A DNA stretch of 64,000 nucleotides from Thermococcus sp. 21S7 (GCF_012027615.1 NZ_SNUT01000004.1:124001-188000), one strand, 5' to 3'; positions 55,571-63,786 are shown, counted from the first letter of the stretch. Notes: a model not told the origin generated them from the sequence alone. Translations and numbers: made by a program.

Positions 55571-56908
55571 ATGAGGTACGATGTTATAGTTATCGGTGCC
55601 AGTGCTGGGGGATTGACCGCCGCAATAGCCGCCAAGAGGTTTTATCCTGACAAGAGCGTCTTGGTCATCAAAAAGGAAGACGTTGGCATGGTTCCGTGTG
55701 GAATCCCCTACATCTTTGGGACCTTTGAGAGCGTCGACGACGACATCCTTCCCGTGGAGAGATTCCTCGAACCCCTCGGCGTCGAGGTGCTCGTGGATGA
55801 AGTCCTTGAGGTAGACCCCAGGGGTAAGGTCGTGAAAACGAAGGCAGGAAGGGAAATCGCCTGGGAAAAGCTCATCATTGCAACGGGTTCGAAGCCGGTA
55901 TTTCCAAACGTACCGGGTTCCGAGCTGGAGGGCGTCCACACCGTTCCTAAGGACTACCACTATCTGAAGGCCCTTCGTGAGAAGATTCGGGCGGCCGAGA
56001 GGATAGTCATCGTCGGCGGCGGCTTCATAGCCCTGGAAGTCGGTGACGAGATTCGGAAGCTCGGAAAGGACGTGACGCTCCTAGTTAGGAGCAGACTGCT
56101 GAGGAACTCCTTCGACCCCGAGTTCAGCGAAATGGTTGAGGAACGCCTGAGGGAGAGGGGCATAAACGTGGTTTACGGCCAGGTTGAAGCGCTCGTTGGC
56201 GAGGGAAAGGTCGAAGGAGTGCGGCTCGTGGACGGGAGGGAGCTCCCAGCAGACCTTGTGATTTTCTCCATTGGCTACCGGCCAAACGTCGAGCTGGCTG
56301 TGAAGACCGGCCTTAAAGTTACCCGTTACGGCATCTGGACGGACGAGTACATGAGGACATCCCACCCCGACATCTTTGCCGTCGGAGACTGCGTCGAGCA
56401 CAGGGACTTCTTCACGGGCAAGCCCTACGGCCTCATGCTCGCTTCAACGGCGACCTTCGAGGCCAGAATAGCGGGTGCGAACCTTTTCAAGCTCCAAATC
56501 GTCAGGGAGAACAGGAGGACGATAGGCGTTTACTCCACCAACGTGGCAGGCCTAACCCTGGCCGCGGCCGGGCTCACGGAGGAGGCCGCCAAGAGGGAAG
56601 GCTTCGAGGTCATAGTTGGTTATGGAAAAGGTCCGGACAGGCACCCCGCGAAGTTCCCGGACACCTCGATGGTCACGGTGAAGCTCATATTCTCCCGCGA
56701 CAGGGGAGCGATACTCGGGGCGCAGATAGCCGGCGGTAAAAGCGTTGGGGAGATGATAAACATCCTCGCTTTGGCGATACAGAAGAGACTCACGGCGAGC
56801 GAACTCTACACCCTCCAAATAGCCACCCACCCGCTCCTCACGGCCTCGCCGGTTGGCTACCAGATTCTCCAGGCCGCGGAGGACGCCTTGGCGAAGCTGA
56901 GAACTTGA
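55571..56908 (+). CDS. CoA-disulfide reductase / NAD(P)H sulfur oxidoreductase-like flavoprotein
   Basis: 445 aa. FAD site VIVIGASAGGLTAAIA (5-20), single redox-active Cys43 in GMVPCGIPY, NAD(P) site VIVGGGFIALEVGDEI, and second FAD motif HPDIFAVGDCVEHRD; C-terminal dimerisation domain. In Pyrococcus the CoA-dependent sulfur reductase NSR belongs to this family and is under SurR control; the SurR motif here supports the same role. NADH oxidase or polysulfide activity is possible too. Confidence 0.87.
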   Translation: MRYDVIVIGASAGGLTAAIAAKRFYPDKSVLVIKKEDVGMVPCGIPYIFGTFESVDDDILPVERFLEPLGVEVLVDEVLEVDPRGKVVKTKAGREIAWEKLIIATGSKPVFPNVPGSELEGVHTVPKDYHYLKALREKIRAAERIVIVGGGFIALEVGDEIRKLGKDVTLLVRSRLLRNSFDPEFSEMVEERLRERGINVVYGQVEALVGEGKVEGVRLVDGRELPADLVIFSIGYRPNVELAVKTGLKVTRYGIWTDEYMRTSHPDIFAVGDCVEHRDFFTGKPYGLMLASTATFEARIAGANLFKLQIVRENRRTIGVYSTNVAGLTLAAAGLTEEAAKREGFEVIVGYGKGPDRHPAKFPDTSMVTVKLIFSRDRGAILGAQIAGGKSVGEMINILALAIQKRLTASELYTLQIATHPLLTASPVGYQILQAAEDALAKLRT

Positions 56909-56939
56909 AAGGGACAAGGAAAGGCGCAAAGTAAAAATC

Positions 56940-58421
56940 TCAAAGCGACACCCTTTCGTTTATTACACTCACTATTCCATTTCCCTTTTCCAGGTACTTC
57001 ACGAGGTCGAAGACCCTCTCCGTGAAGCCTCCTATGTAGACGTTTCTGACGTCGTGCTCTTCAAGGTAGACCTGACCGTAGCCGGCTAAATCCCAGGTTA
57101 TCAGCCTCATCTCCCGGTTGACCCTCTCTCTGTACCTCCTCACAGCGCGCTGGAACGCGTCGTCGCCGTAGTTCTCGGAGTAGACGACCATGTCCGTGAG
57201 CACGAAGACTCTGTCAAAGTGCTCCCTTTTTCTGAGGATCTCGGCCATCGGCTTGTACGCATAAGTAGAGCAGCCCACGTTGCTCCTCAAGACGGTCTCA
57301 GCGGTCTCGAAGACGCTCTCGCCCCTCGGTATCCAGCGGTATTCGTCGGCGAAGGCGACTATCGTCGTATCGTACCTCTTGGCGAGTATCGCACCGTAGA
57401 ACGCCGCCACCATCTTCATAGTGACGATGCCCCTCCTGCTGAGAGGAAAGCCCATCGAGCCGCTGACGTCGACGAGCACGAGGTTTCTGCCGTCGAAGTC
57501 CGGGAGCATAACGACGCTCTCCTCTATGGCCTTCCTGAGTGCCCTGAGGGCGGCGTCCCTGAGCTCGGCCTGTGCGGCGGAGTTGACGTCCATCTTCCTG
57601 AGCATATAGTAGGCCGTGAGATAGCGGTAGGGGTAGACCTTCGCCCTGCGCATCTCCTTCGGGTCGGCGAGTATCTCCATAGCCTTCCTGAACTTCTCCC
57701 CGTCGACTTCGTGCTCTATGAGGTTCCTAAGGTTCCTGAGGAGCGCGAAGACCTGCTTATAGCGTATGAACTCGTCGAGCACCTCGTTCCAGGTTTCCCT
57801 GGTGGAACCCTGGGTGGAGACCTTGGCCTCCCACGTGCGGGTGTTCTTGAGCCTGCCCTCGATGAGCGCCTTGAAGGCCTCCTCCTGCTCCCTGTTCTTC
57901 GGCTTCGGGTGGGTGAGCAGGAGGGCGTCCTTGAGCTTGACCTGACAGCGGTCGCAACGGTACTTGGCGAGCTGGTAGCTGTCGAAGCGGGTGAAGCTGT
58001 TCCTTATGGCCTTCTTGAGGCTGTTGGGTATCGGCTTTCCGAAGAGGGTGAACTGCATAGCGATGGCCTCTGTGAGCATATCCGGCCTCGTGAAGACCCT
58101 CTCGCCGACTTTCCTCGGTATGCCGGTGCCCTTGTACCTCTCGTGGTTGGCGAGGATAACCGTTCCGAGCGTTGGAAGGGAGCGGAGGAACATCTCCTCG
58201 CGGGCGTAGACGACGAGCTTTGCGACGTACTCCGGGTTTGCCCTTATTGCCTTCTCGAACGCCTCCAACAGCGCCCGGAAGTCCTCGTCCGACCCTGTAT
58301 AAAACTTCGGCTCCCTCACGAAGTTGCTCGCGGCCCTGAGAAAGAGCTCAAGCTCAGGGCTCGGACGGTAGCTTCTTCCGCCTTCGAAGTTGAGAAGCTC
58401 AGCCCTCGTGTTGAACTTCAC
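56940..58421 (-). CDS. Ro60/Rsr-like TROVE-vWA RNA-binding protein (GTG start)
   Basis: 493 aa. The TROVE part has LPNS-like KPIPNSLKKAIRNSFTRFDS, then YQLAKYRCDRC and LKDALLLTHPKPK, which match Ro60; the vWA domain has the MIDAS DVSGSMG (D318, S320, S322). Ro60 and bacterial Rsr form a ring that binds misfolded RNA through its hole and Y RNA on its outside. A CxxC (RCDRC) inside TROVE is unusual. The start is GTG 58421 with GGTGATACG upstream. A structured leader of about 110 nt precedes it. Confidence 0.88.
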   Translation of the reverse strand: MKFNTRAELLNFEGGRSYRPSPELELFLRAASNFVREPKFYTGSDEDFRALLEAFEKAIRANPEYVAKLVVYAREEMFLRSLPTLGTVILANHERYKGTGIPRKVGERVFTRPDMLTEAIAMQFTLFGKPIPNSLKKAIRNSFTRFDSYQLAKYRCDRCQVKLKDALLLTHPKPKNREQEEAFKALIEGRLKNTRTWEAKVSTQGSTRETWNEVLDEFIRYKQVFALLRNLRNLIEHEVDGEKFRKAMEILADPKEMRRAKVYPYRYLTAYYMLRKMDVNSAAQAELRDAALRALRKAIEESVVMLPDFDGRNLVLVDVSGSMGFPLSRRGIVTMKMVAAFYGAILAKRYDTTIVAFADEYRWIPRGESVFETAETVLRSNVGCSTYAYKPMAEILRKREHFDRVFVLTDMVVYSENYGDDAFQRAVRRYRERVNREMRLITWDLAGYGQVYLEEHDVRNVYIGGFTERVFDLVKYLEKGNGIVSVINERVSL

Positions 58422-58425
58422 CGTA

Positions 58426-58534
58426 TCACCCCGGCGGAGAAAATCGGCGGGGGAGGGGGCGAACCCCCACCGGCCCCCTGGCCGGCGCCGCGATCAAGGC
58501 GAAGTATCCCCCGCCTGCACTCCCGCCGTGGTGA
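58426..58534 (-). ncRNA. Y-RNA-like structured leader of the Ro60 gene
   Basis: Hand fold on the minus strand, 5' end at 58534. The 5' and 3' ends form a 21-bp interrupted helix: 58534-58530 with 58430-58426, 58528-58524 with 58436-58432, 58522-58520 with 58439-58437, then an internal loop and 58515-58508 (GGCGGGGG) with 58453-58446 (CCCCCGCC). This closes a four-way junction with three hairpins: CGCC/GGCG (58501-58486), CCGGCC/GGCCGG (58485-58470) and GGGGG-TTCG-CCCCC (58468-58455). The ribosome binding site GGTGA is within the helix. G at 58523 is bulged and A58529/G58431 is a mismatch. Confidence 0.6.
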
Positions 58535-58549
58535 GCTAAAACTCTGGGC

Positions 58550-58557
58550 CTTATAAA
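58550..58557 (-). promoter_or_regulatory. TATA box of the Ro60 leader
   Basis: TTTATAAG on the minus strand, placing the transcription start near 58530, almost exactly where the leader helix begins. Confidence 0.65.
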
Positions 58558-58641
58558 CTTTACTGTGTCGAAAAGTAATAAGGCGATAGCCGAACAGCGT
58601 TCAAGCCTTGAAACCTCCGATTTTAAAGGTCGATGGGGGCG

Positions 58642-58717
58642 CTTAGTCTTCCGCCATCCTTTAAGATGTTTGAAAGACAGTGAGAACGGCGCTGAAACTT
58701 CTGGGAAAAGCCTCACC
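58642..58717. repeat. Left arm of a long inverted repeat
   Basis: About 72 bp, matching in reverse complement the segment at 59698-59772 with only a handful of mismatches. The core TTAAGATGTTTGAAAGACAG and the following TGAGAACGGCGCTGAAACTT are identical in both arms. Confidence 0.85.
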
Positions 58718-59149
58718 AAGGAAACTTTTGGAAAAAGTTTCATCAAAGTTCGTGATTCTTGTGAGGGAAGATTTTGGGAGTGTTTGCACTTCCAATAACT
58801 CCCAAGAGGCTTGAAATTCTCAAAGGTGAAAGCGGTTATTGTGAGGTTTACTTTTTCTCGCGCTCAGCCTTTGAGAAAGGCTGGCGAAATGAATTCCCTC
58901 CTCGCCAAAGAACAGAAAACAGTCATGCACTAACTAAAGAGCGAGTTAAGCTGGGGTTTAATATCAAACTAACACTCTTTAAAGTGTTTTAATTTTTAAT
59001 ATCAGCGCCCGAAGGGCGCTAAGAGAGAAAAACACATTCAAAACTGGCGAGTTTGAAGGCAAACCCCTTATGAGAACGAACCATCTCAAAAGGCATGCCA
59101 ACTTTGATGCACCTCTACCGAGCAACTTTTCACCAGAAAAGTTCCTATG
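58718..59149. repeat. Repeat-rich stretch between inverted repeat and tRNA-Arg
   Basis: No gene seen. Holds GAAACTTTT/AAAAGTTTC at 58721-58741 followed by ATCAAAG, AGCGCCC-GAA-GGGCGCT at 59004-59020, and an imperfect AACTTTTC/GAAAAGTT at 59124-59142. CAGTCATGCACTAACTAAAG (58920 region) resembles CAGTCGTGCACTTGCCAAAG near 17440. Confidence 0.6.
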
Positions 59150-59225
59150 GCGCCCCGGCGGGGATTCGAACCCCGGACCTCGAGGTCCGCAGCCTCGCGC
59201 CCTATCCAGACTAGGCCACCGGGGC
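59148..59225 (-). tRNA. tRNA-Arg (anticodon GCG)
   Basis: On the minus strand, acceptor GCCCCGG pairs with CCGGGGC; the anticodon stem CGAGG/CCTCG encloses CTGCGGA (GCG, reads CGC/CGU); T loop TTCGAAT. The discriminator G is at 59151 and CCA is encoded. Confidence 0.93.
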
Positions 59226-59286
59226 ACTGCCCGCTAACCCTTCTCGACAACGCTTTATAAATTTAACCGTCTCAGCTCACCGAAAG

Positions 59287-59297
59287 ATTTATAAAGC
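59287..59297 (+). promoter_or_regulatory. Promoter of tRNA-Gly
   Basis: GATTTATAAAG, 41 nt before the tRNA 5' end. Confidence 0.6.
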
Positions 59298-59337
59298 GCC
59301 CGAAGGTGAGTATTCTACGGGCCTGAACTGCAGTAGC

Positions 59338-59415
59338 GCGGTGGTAGTCTAGCCTGGTCTAGGACAGCGGCCTGCCACGCCGCTGGCCCGGGTTCAAATC
59401 CCGGCCACCGCACCA
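59338..59415 (+). tRNA. tRNA-Gly (anticodon GCC)
   Basis: Acceptor GCGGTGG pairs with CCACCGC; the anticodon stem GCGGC/GCCGC encloses CTGCCAC (GCC, reads GGC/GGU); T loop TTCAAAT. The discriminator A is at 59412 and CCA is encoded. Followed 3 nt later by a CAAACTTTTGC/GCAAAAGTTTG hairpin (59418-59442). Confidence 0.93.
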
Positions 59416-59417
59416 CA

Positions 59418-59697
59418 CAAACTTTTGCAGGGCAAAAGTTTGATCAAAAGTTGGTAGCTCCTTTTGAGAGGCTAAATTTTGAGTGATTTCCTCTATAACT
59501 GACTGTTTTGGGTGTGAGAACTTTTCGATTTGCTCTTTGAGTACGGGTTTAACTTTAAATCGACGCCCGGAGGGCGTCAAGGGGAGAGTAAACCCTGTGA
59601 TGGGAATTGTTTGAGGGTGTTCTCCTTTGAGAATGCGCGATTTCGCGAGCAAAATCTCTTCTACTCAAGCTTTTGAGCGGAGAGCTACAAATCTTTA
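59418..59697. repeat. Hairpin repeat block after tRNA-Gly
   Basis: CAAACTTTTGC/GCAAAAGTTTG at 59418-59442, then ATCAAAAG, and GACGCCC-GGA-GGGCGTC at 59562-59578. The stretch AACTTTAAATCGACGCCC resembles AACTTTAATCGACGCCC near 16.82 kb. No gene. Confidence 0.6.
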
Positions 59698-59772
59698 ATG
59701 AAGCTTTTCCCAGAAGTTTCAGCGCCGTTCTCACTGTCTTTCAAACATCTTAACGGATAACGGAAGGTTAAG
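59698..59772. repeat. Right arm of a long inverted repeat
   Basis: Reverse complement of the segment at 58642-58717; the two arms enclose about 1 kb with tRNA-Arg and tRNA-Gly. Confidence 0.85.
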
Positions 59773-59830
59773 TGCTTTTTTGAAGTTGCTAACTTTTCAA
59801 GTTGCTCCGCTGGTGAGCGTTTTTGGCCGG

Positions 59831-60904
59831 TTAGATTGCACTTCGGTATTCTCTTTCAATGCTCCTCCCGAGCTCGAAGAGTTCCCTCGATATTCTCCTC
59901 AGTCTCTCGTCTCCCGTTCTCTTGGCCTCCTCCAGCATTTCAAACGCCAGAAACTTCAGTATCCTCCCTTTTTTCCACTCATCCGTTGCCCACATCAGGG
60001 CCGCACTCAAAAATTTCTCGTTCAAACCGTTCTTTTTGGTTACCTCGTACGCAAGCATCAGCCTCGTTGCGGGGTTGTGAATCCTGCCGAGGTACGCGAT
60101 GACGGCGTCTGGATCATTCAGCCGTTTTCTCGCTAGCATTGAGCCGAGAACGTTGGCCGTCGTGAGCTCTCCGAAGATTCTCTCAGCCTCCCCTTCCAGT
60201 CCGGATTCAAGGAACCTTATACCTATCTCCTCCAGGAGGTAGCTTTTCATGGGCTCGGGGAGCCCCCTGGCAAGGTTTTCGGCCTCGGTGAGGCTCCCCT
60301 TTTCTATGAGTCTGAGAACGTAGTCCGAGACGTATTCCAGGTTGCTCTCCTCCTGAAATTCGGGGGCTGGAATCTTCCTCCGCCCGAGCTTTTCGAACCT
60401 TTCGATCACACCCTCCCTGACCTCCCCCTTCAGGGGAAGAATTTTCGCCCCGGGCATTATCTTTCCGTCCCGGTATATCAGCCCGTAGGGGAGGGGTTTC
60501 AGGTCTTCGATATCCCGCTCGTCCAGGTTGAGGTCGCTGAGCCGTATTTCCGTGACCCCCTTTGATATTATGCTCCTCGCCAGGAAGTTGCTGACCGCCC
60601 TGAGCGCCTTCTTTCGAAGGAACTGATTTTTGATCTTCCTTGCCACTTCCAGCGCTTCCCTGAACTTTCCGGATTTTGAAAAGAGGTATGCCAGCGACCT
60701 GAGGGTTTCGTCCCTTATCGACGGGACACGTATTGACTCGGCGATTTTCACCGCTTTCTCGGGATCCTTTGAATGTGCCTCCGCCACCCATCTAAGTGCG
60801 TATGAGCGCCAGTAGGGGTCGCTTATTCCGGCCGCTTTTCTGAGGGCCTCCTCGGGCTTTCCCTCTGAGAGCAGCCTTTTGACTTCCAGCAATCCCTCGT
60901 CCAT
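59831..60904 (-). CDS. TPR/HEAT-like helical repeat protein
   Basis: 357 aa, largely helical with repeats such as KPEEALRKAAGISDPYWRSY, REALEVARKIKNQFLRKKAL and TEAENLARGLPEPMKSYLLE. A non-helical insert (about 118-165) separates two repeat blocks. Similar in style to the gene at 53301. It begins 1 nt after the uridine phosphorylase stop and is probably co-transcribed with it. Function unknown. Confidence 0.7.
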   Translation of the reverse strand: MDEGLLEVKRLLSEGKPEEALRKAAGISDPYWRSYALRWVAEAHSKDPEKAVKIAESIRVPSIRDETLRSLAYLFSKSGKFREALEVARKIKNQFLRKKALRAVSNFLARSIISKGVTEIRLSDLNLDERDIEDLKPLPYGLIYRDGKIMPGAKILPLKGEVREGVIERFEKLGRRKIPAPEFQEESNLEYVSDYVLRLIEKGSLTEAENLARGLPEPMKSYLLEEIGIRFLESGLEGEAERIFGELTTANVLGSMLARKRLNDPDAVIAYLGRIHNPATRLMLAYEVTKKNGLNEKFLSAALMWATDEWKKGRILKFLAFEMLEEAKRTGDERLRRISRELFELGRSIEREYRSAI

Positions 60905-60905
60905 A

Positions 60906-61739
60906 TCAACCCCTCAGCCCCGGGAACCAGACTTTCTTTCCTGCCCTCTCCTTCTCCTCGTCCCACTCCGCGAGTATCTTCACGGCCTCGCTGGCAACCA
61001 GGGCGGCCTCCTTCTCCCCTGCCTTGCCGAACTCGTTGGTTACCCTGTTGGCGAAGACGGAGCAGACGCAGCCGGCTCTGAGTCCGTAGATGCTGGAAAG
61101 CGTGTAGAGCGTCGCGGCCTCCATCTCGAAGTTGGTGACGTTGGCCTGCCTCAGGTCGTCGAGGAGGTTCCTCGCGAAGCTCGGGAAGTAGCCGTTCAAG
61201 CCGGGCCTCCCCTGGCCGAGGTAGAAGCTGTCGGTCGAGGCGGTGATGCCGATGTGATAGCGGACTCCAAGAGTTTCTGCCGCCTCTATCAGCGCGAGGG
61301 TAACCTCAAGGTCCGCAACGGCCGGATACTCAACGCGCACGTACTGCTTTGACGTCCCCTCAAGCCTCACGGCGGCCTTCGCTATAATCAGGTCCCCTAT
61401 CTCCATTCCCGGCTGTATCGCGCCGGTCGAGCCGACCCTTATGAAGGTGTCCGCACCTATCGCGGCCAGCTCCTCTACCGCTATAGCCGTCGAGGGGCCG
61501 CCTATTCCGGTTGATGTAACACTTATGGGAACCCCCTTGTACTTCCCGGTGTGCGTTCTGTACTCTCTGTGGAATGCTACCTCCCTTGCCTCGTCCCAGA
61601 GGGAGCTTATCTTCGGCACCCTCTCGGGGTCTCCCGGCAGGAGGACGTACCTCGAAACATCCCCCGGCCTGCAGGCTATGTGGTACTGGTAACCCTCCTC
61701 CGTCTGGGGTCTCTCTGCCGAAACGAACTTCTCAACCAT
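60906..61739 (-). CDS. udp: Uridine phosphorylase
   Basis: 277 aa, PNP/UDP family I. YHIACRPGDVSRYVLLPGDP at the N-terminus, SVTSTGIGGPSTAIAVEEL, then FIRVGSTGAIQPGM and NFEMEAATLYTLSSIYGL (nucleoside and phosphate sites). It cleaves uridine to uracil and ribose-1-phosphate. GGTG lies 6 nt before the ATG at 61739; a GTG at 61748 overlaps that site. Confidence 0.9.
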   Translation of the reverse strand: MVEKFVSAERPQTEEGYQYHIACRPGDVSRYVLLPGDPERVPKISSLWDEAREVAFHREYRTHTGKYKGVPISVTSTGIGGPSTAIAVEELAAIGADTFIRVGSTGAIQPGMEIGDLIIAKAAVRLEGTSKQYVRVEYPAVADLEVTLALIEAAETLGVRYHIGITASTDSFYLGQGRPGLNGYFPSFARNLLDDLRQANVTNFEMEAATLYTLSSIYGLRAGCVCSVFANRVTNEFGKAGEKEAALVASEAVKILAEWDEEKERAGKKVWFPGLRG

Positions 61740-61808
61740 GACAACCACCTTTTTATTCTCTGTGCGTTATTTATTGCCGCTCGAACCTAAAAACCCTTGG
61801 GTGGTACC

Positions 61809-62873
61809 ATGCTCGTCTGTTCACACTGCGGAAAGGTGTACCGCGAGACGTTTCGCCTGACCTGTGACTGCGGCGGAACCCTGCTCGTGAAGAGGAACCA
61901 CGTCGATTTCTTTGGCAGCCTTCTGCCCCACCTCGATATGCGGCGCTATCTTAATCTCCTCCCGGTGAATGAGGATTGCCTCCCTCCAGCAACGCCCGCC
62001 ATAACCCCCGTGAGCACTCTCCCAATAGGCCAAGTCAGCGGGTTCGTCAAGCTCGAATACCTCCAGCCGAGCGGTTCCTTCAAGGACAGGGGCACCTGGG
62101 TGACGGTGGCGAAGCTGAGGGAGGAGGGCATCACCGAGGTCGTCATCGACAGCTCCGGAAACGCCGCCCTGAGCTTTGCCCTCTACGGCCTCGCTTCGGG
62201 AATCAGGGTTCACACCTTTGTCTCATACGACACGCTCCCAGGAAAGCTCTCGCTCCTCCAGCACCTTGGAGCTGTGATTCATTTCGTCGACGGCGACAGG
62301 ATGGCCGTTCACGGAAGGGCGGTGGAGTTCGCGGAGAAGAGTGGGATTACCTACGTCTCCCACTGGCTCAACCCGTACTTCCTTGAGGGAACAAAGACGG
62401 CCGCCGTTGAGGTCTACGAGCAGCTCGGCGTTCCCGACTATGTTATCGCTCCAACTGGAAGCGGAACGCTCTTCCTCGGCCTCTGGAAAGGATTTTCGGA
62501 GCTCAAGGACATGGGGGAGATTGATAGGCTTCCCCGGCTCGTGGCGGTTCAGGCCTCGGGCTACGAGAGCCTTTGCGAGCGCTCGCCGATGAAAAACGAA
62601 GCCGCGGATGGCATAGCGATTCCTGAACCGCCGAGGCTCCGGGAGATGAGGAGGGCAGTTAAGGAAACCAGCGGCCTGTGCGTAAGCGTGGATGAGCTTG
62701 AAACGATGGGCGCGCTCAACTGGCTCAAAAGACATGGCTTCATCGTCGAGCCGACCTCCGCGGTGGTTCTCGCGGCGCTCTGGAAGCTGATGGAATCGGG
62801 GGAGATCAGTGCTGGCTCAAGGGTTCTCCTCCCGCTCACCGGCTCAGGGCTGAAGATGGTCAAAGGTATTTAA
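61809..62873 (+). CDS. Threonine synthase-like PLP enzyme
   Basis: 354 aa. N-terminal zinc ribbon (CSHCGKVY...CDCGG), then the PLP lysine in YLQPSGSFKDRGTWVTVA, the phosphate loop GSGTLFLGLW, and a conserved SSGNAALSFALYG. Fold-type II. Threonine synthase (phosphohomoserine to threonine) is the best guess; its length is below the usual 390 aa and cysteate synthase-like relatives exist. GGTGGTACC precedes the ATG. Confidence 0.8.
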   Translation: MLVCSHCGKVYRETFRLTCDCGGTLLVKRNHVDFFGSLLPHLDMRRYLNLLPVNEDCLPPATPAITPVSTLPIGQVSGFVKLEYLQPSGSFKDRGTWVTVAKLREEGITEVVIDSSGNAALSFALYGLASGIRVHTFVSYDTLPGKLSLLQHLGAVIHFVDGDRMAVHGRAVEFAEKSGITYVSHWLNPYFLEGTKTAAVEVYEQLGVPDYVIAPTGSGTLFLGLWKGFSELKDMGEIDRLPRLVAVQASGYESLCERSPMKNEAADGIAIPEPPRLREMRRAVKETSGLCVSVDELETMGALNWLKRHGFIVEPTSAVVLAALWKLMESGEISAGSRVLLPLTGSGLKMVKGI

Positions 62874-62907
62874 GGTTTGAATCACAAGAACCGCTGGAGG
62901 TGGAAGA

Positions 62908-63786
62908 ATGGAAGTAAGGTACCCCGCCGTTGCAGGCAGCTTCTACCCGTCGGGCGAAGCGCTCATCGAGATGCTGGAGGAGTTCTTGGGCGACCTTGGC
63001 GAGGAAGGGAGCGAGAGAAAGATTACTGCCGGCGTTGCGCCCCACGCCGGCTACGTCTTTTCGGGCTACACGGCTTCGAGGACGTACAAGGCCATCTTTG
63101 AAGACGGTCTCCCCGAGACCTTCGTACTCCTCGGCCCGAACCATACCGGCCTCGGCTCTCCGATAGCGGTCTATCCCTCCGGAAAGTGGCGCACACCCCT
63201 CGGCGACGTCGATGTTGATTCCGAGATGGCCAAGGCCATAGCAAAGCTCTCTGGAATAGCCGACCTCGACGAGCTGGCCCACAAATACGAGCACTCGATA
63301 GAGGTTCAGCTTCCCTTCATCCAGTATCTGGCCGAGCTCGCGGGGAAGGAGGTTAGGATAGTGCCGATAGCCCTCGGCATTCAGGACGAGGAGGTTTCCG
63401 AAGACCTAGGAAGGGCGGTCTTTGAGGCGAGCGAGGAACTCGGCAGGGACGTTGTCGTTATTGCGAGCACCGACTTCATGCACTACGGCCCGATGTACGG
63501 CTACGTGCCCTTTAGAGCTCGCGCAGATGAGCTTCCACACAGGATAAAGGAGTGGGACTTCAGGGTGATAAGGAGAATCCTCGACTTCGACGTTAAGGGC
63601 ATGTTCAGGGAGCTCCGCGAGATGAACCACACCATGTGCGGGCCTGGAGGGGTCGGAACTGCGATGGTTTACTCCCGCTCCGCCGGGGCGCTTGAGGCGG
63701 AACTGCTCCACTACACGACGAGCTTCGAGGTCAGCCGCTCTACGGATGCCATCGTAGGCTACGCGAGCATAGTCTTCAGGCGGTGA
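62908..63786 (+). CDS. MEMO1 family protein
   Basis: 292 aa. [20 protein letters not shown], then [46 protein letters not shown] and [16 protein letters not shown], all MEMO signatures. The fold is like LigB dioxygenases, with a possible metal site formed by His and Cys residues (GNH-like GPNH, HSIE, CGPGG). Archaeal function unknown; often near AMMECR1. GGAGGTGGAAGA precedes the ATG. Confidence 0.9.
   Translation: MEVRYPAVAGSFYPSGEALIEMLEEFLGDLGEEGSERKITAGVAPHAGYVFSGYTASRTYKAIFEDGLPETFVLLGPNHTGLGSPIAVYPSGKWRTPLGDVDVDSEMAKAIAKLSGIADLDELAHKYEHSIEVQLPFIQYLAELAGKEVRIVPIALGIQDEEVSEDLGRAVFEASEELGRDVVVIASTDFMHYGPMYGYVPFRARADELPHRIKEWDFRVIRRILDFDVKGMFRELREMNHTMCGPGGVGTAMVYSRSAGALEAELLHYTTSFEVSRSTDAIVGYASIVFRR

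Noticed and set aside
58446-58515. A tRNA gene in the Ro60 leader
   Set aside because: The junction is cloverleaf-like, but the hairpin loops are 4-8 nt with a UUCG cap in place of a T loop and no anticodon loop of 7 nt.
57219-58556. A 445-codon open frame on the plus strand
   Set aside because: Antisense shadow of the Ro60-like gene; the minus strand has the TROVE and MIDAS motifs and a good binding site.
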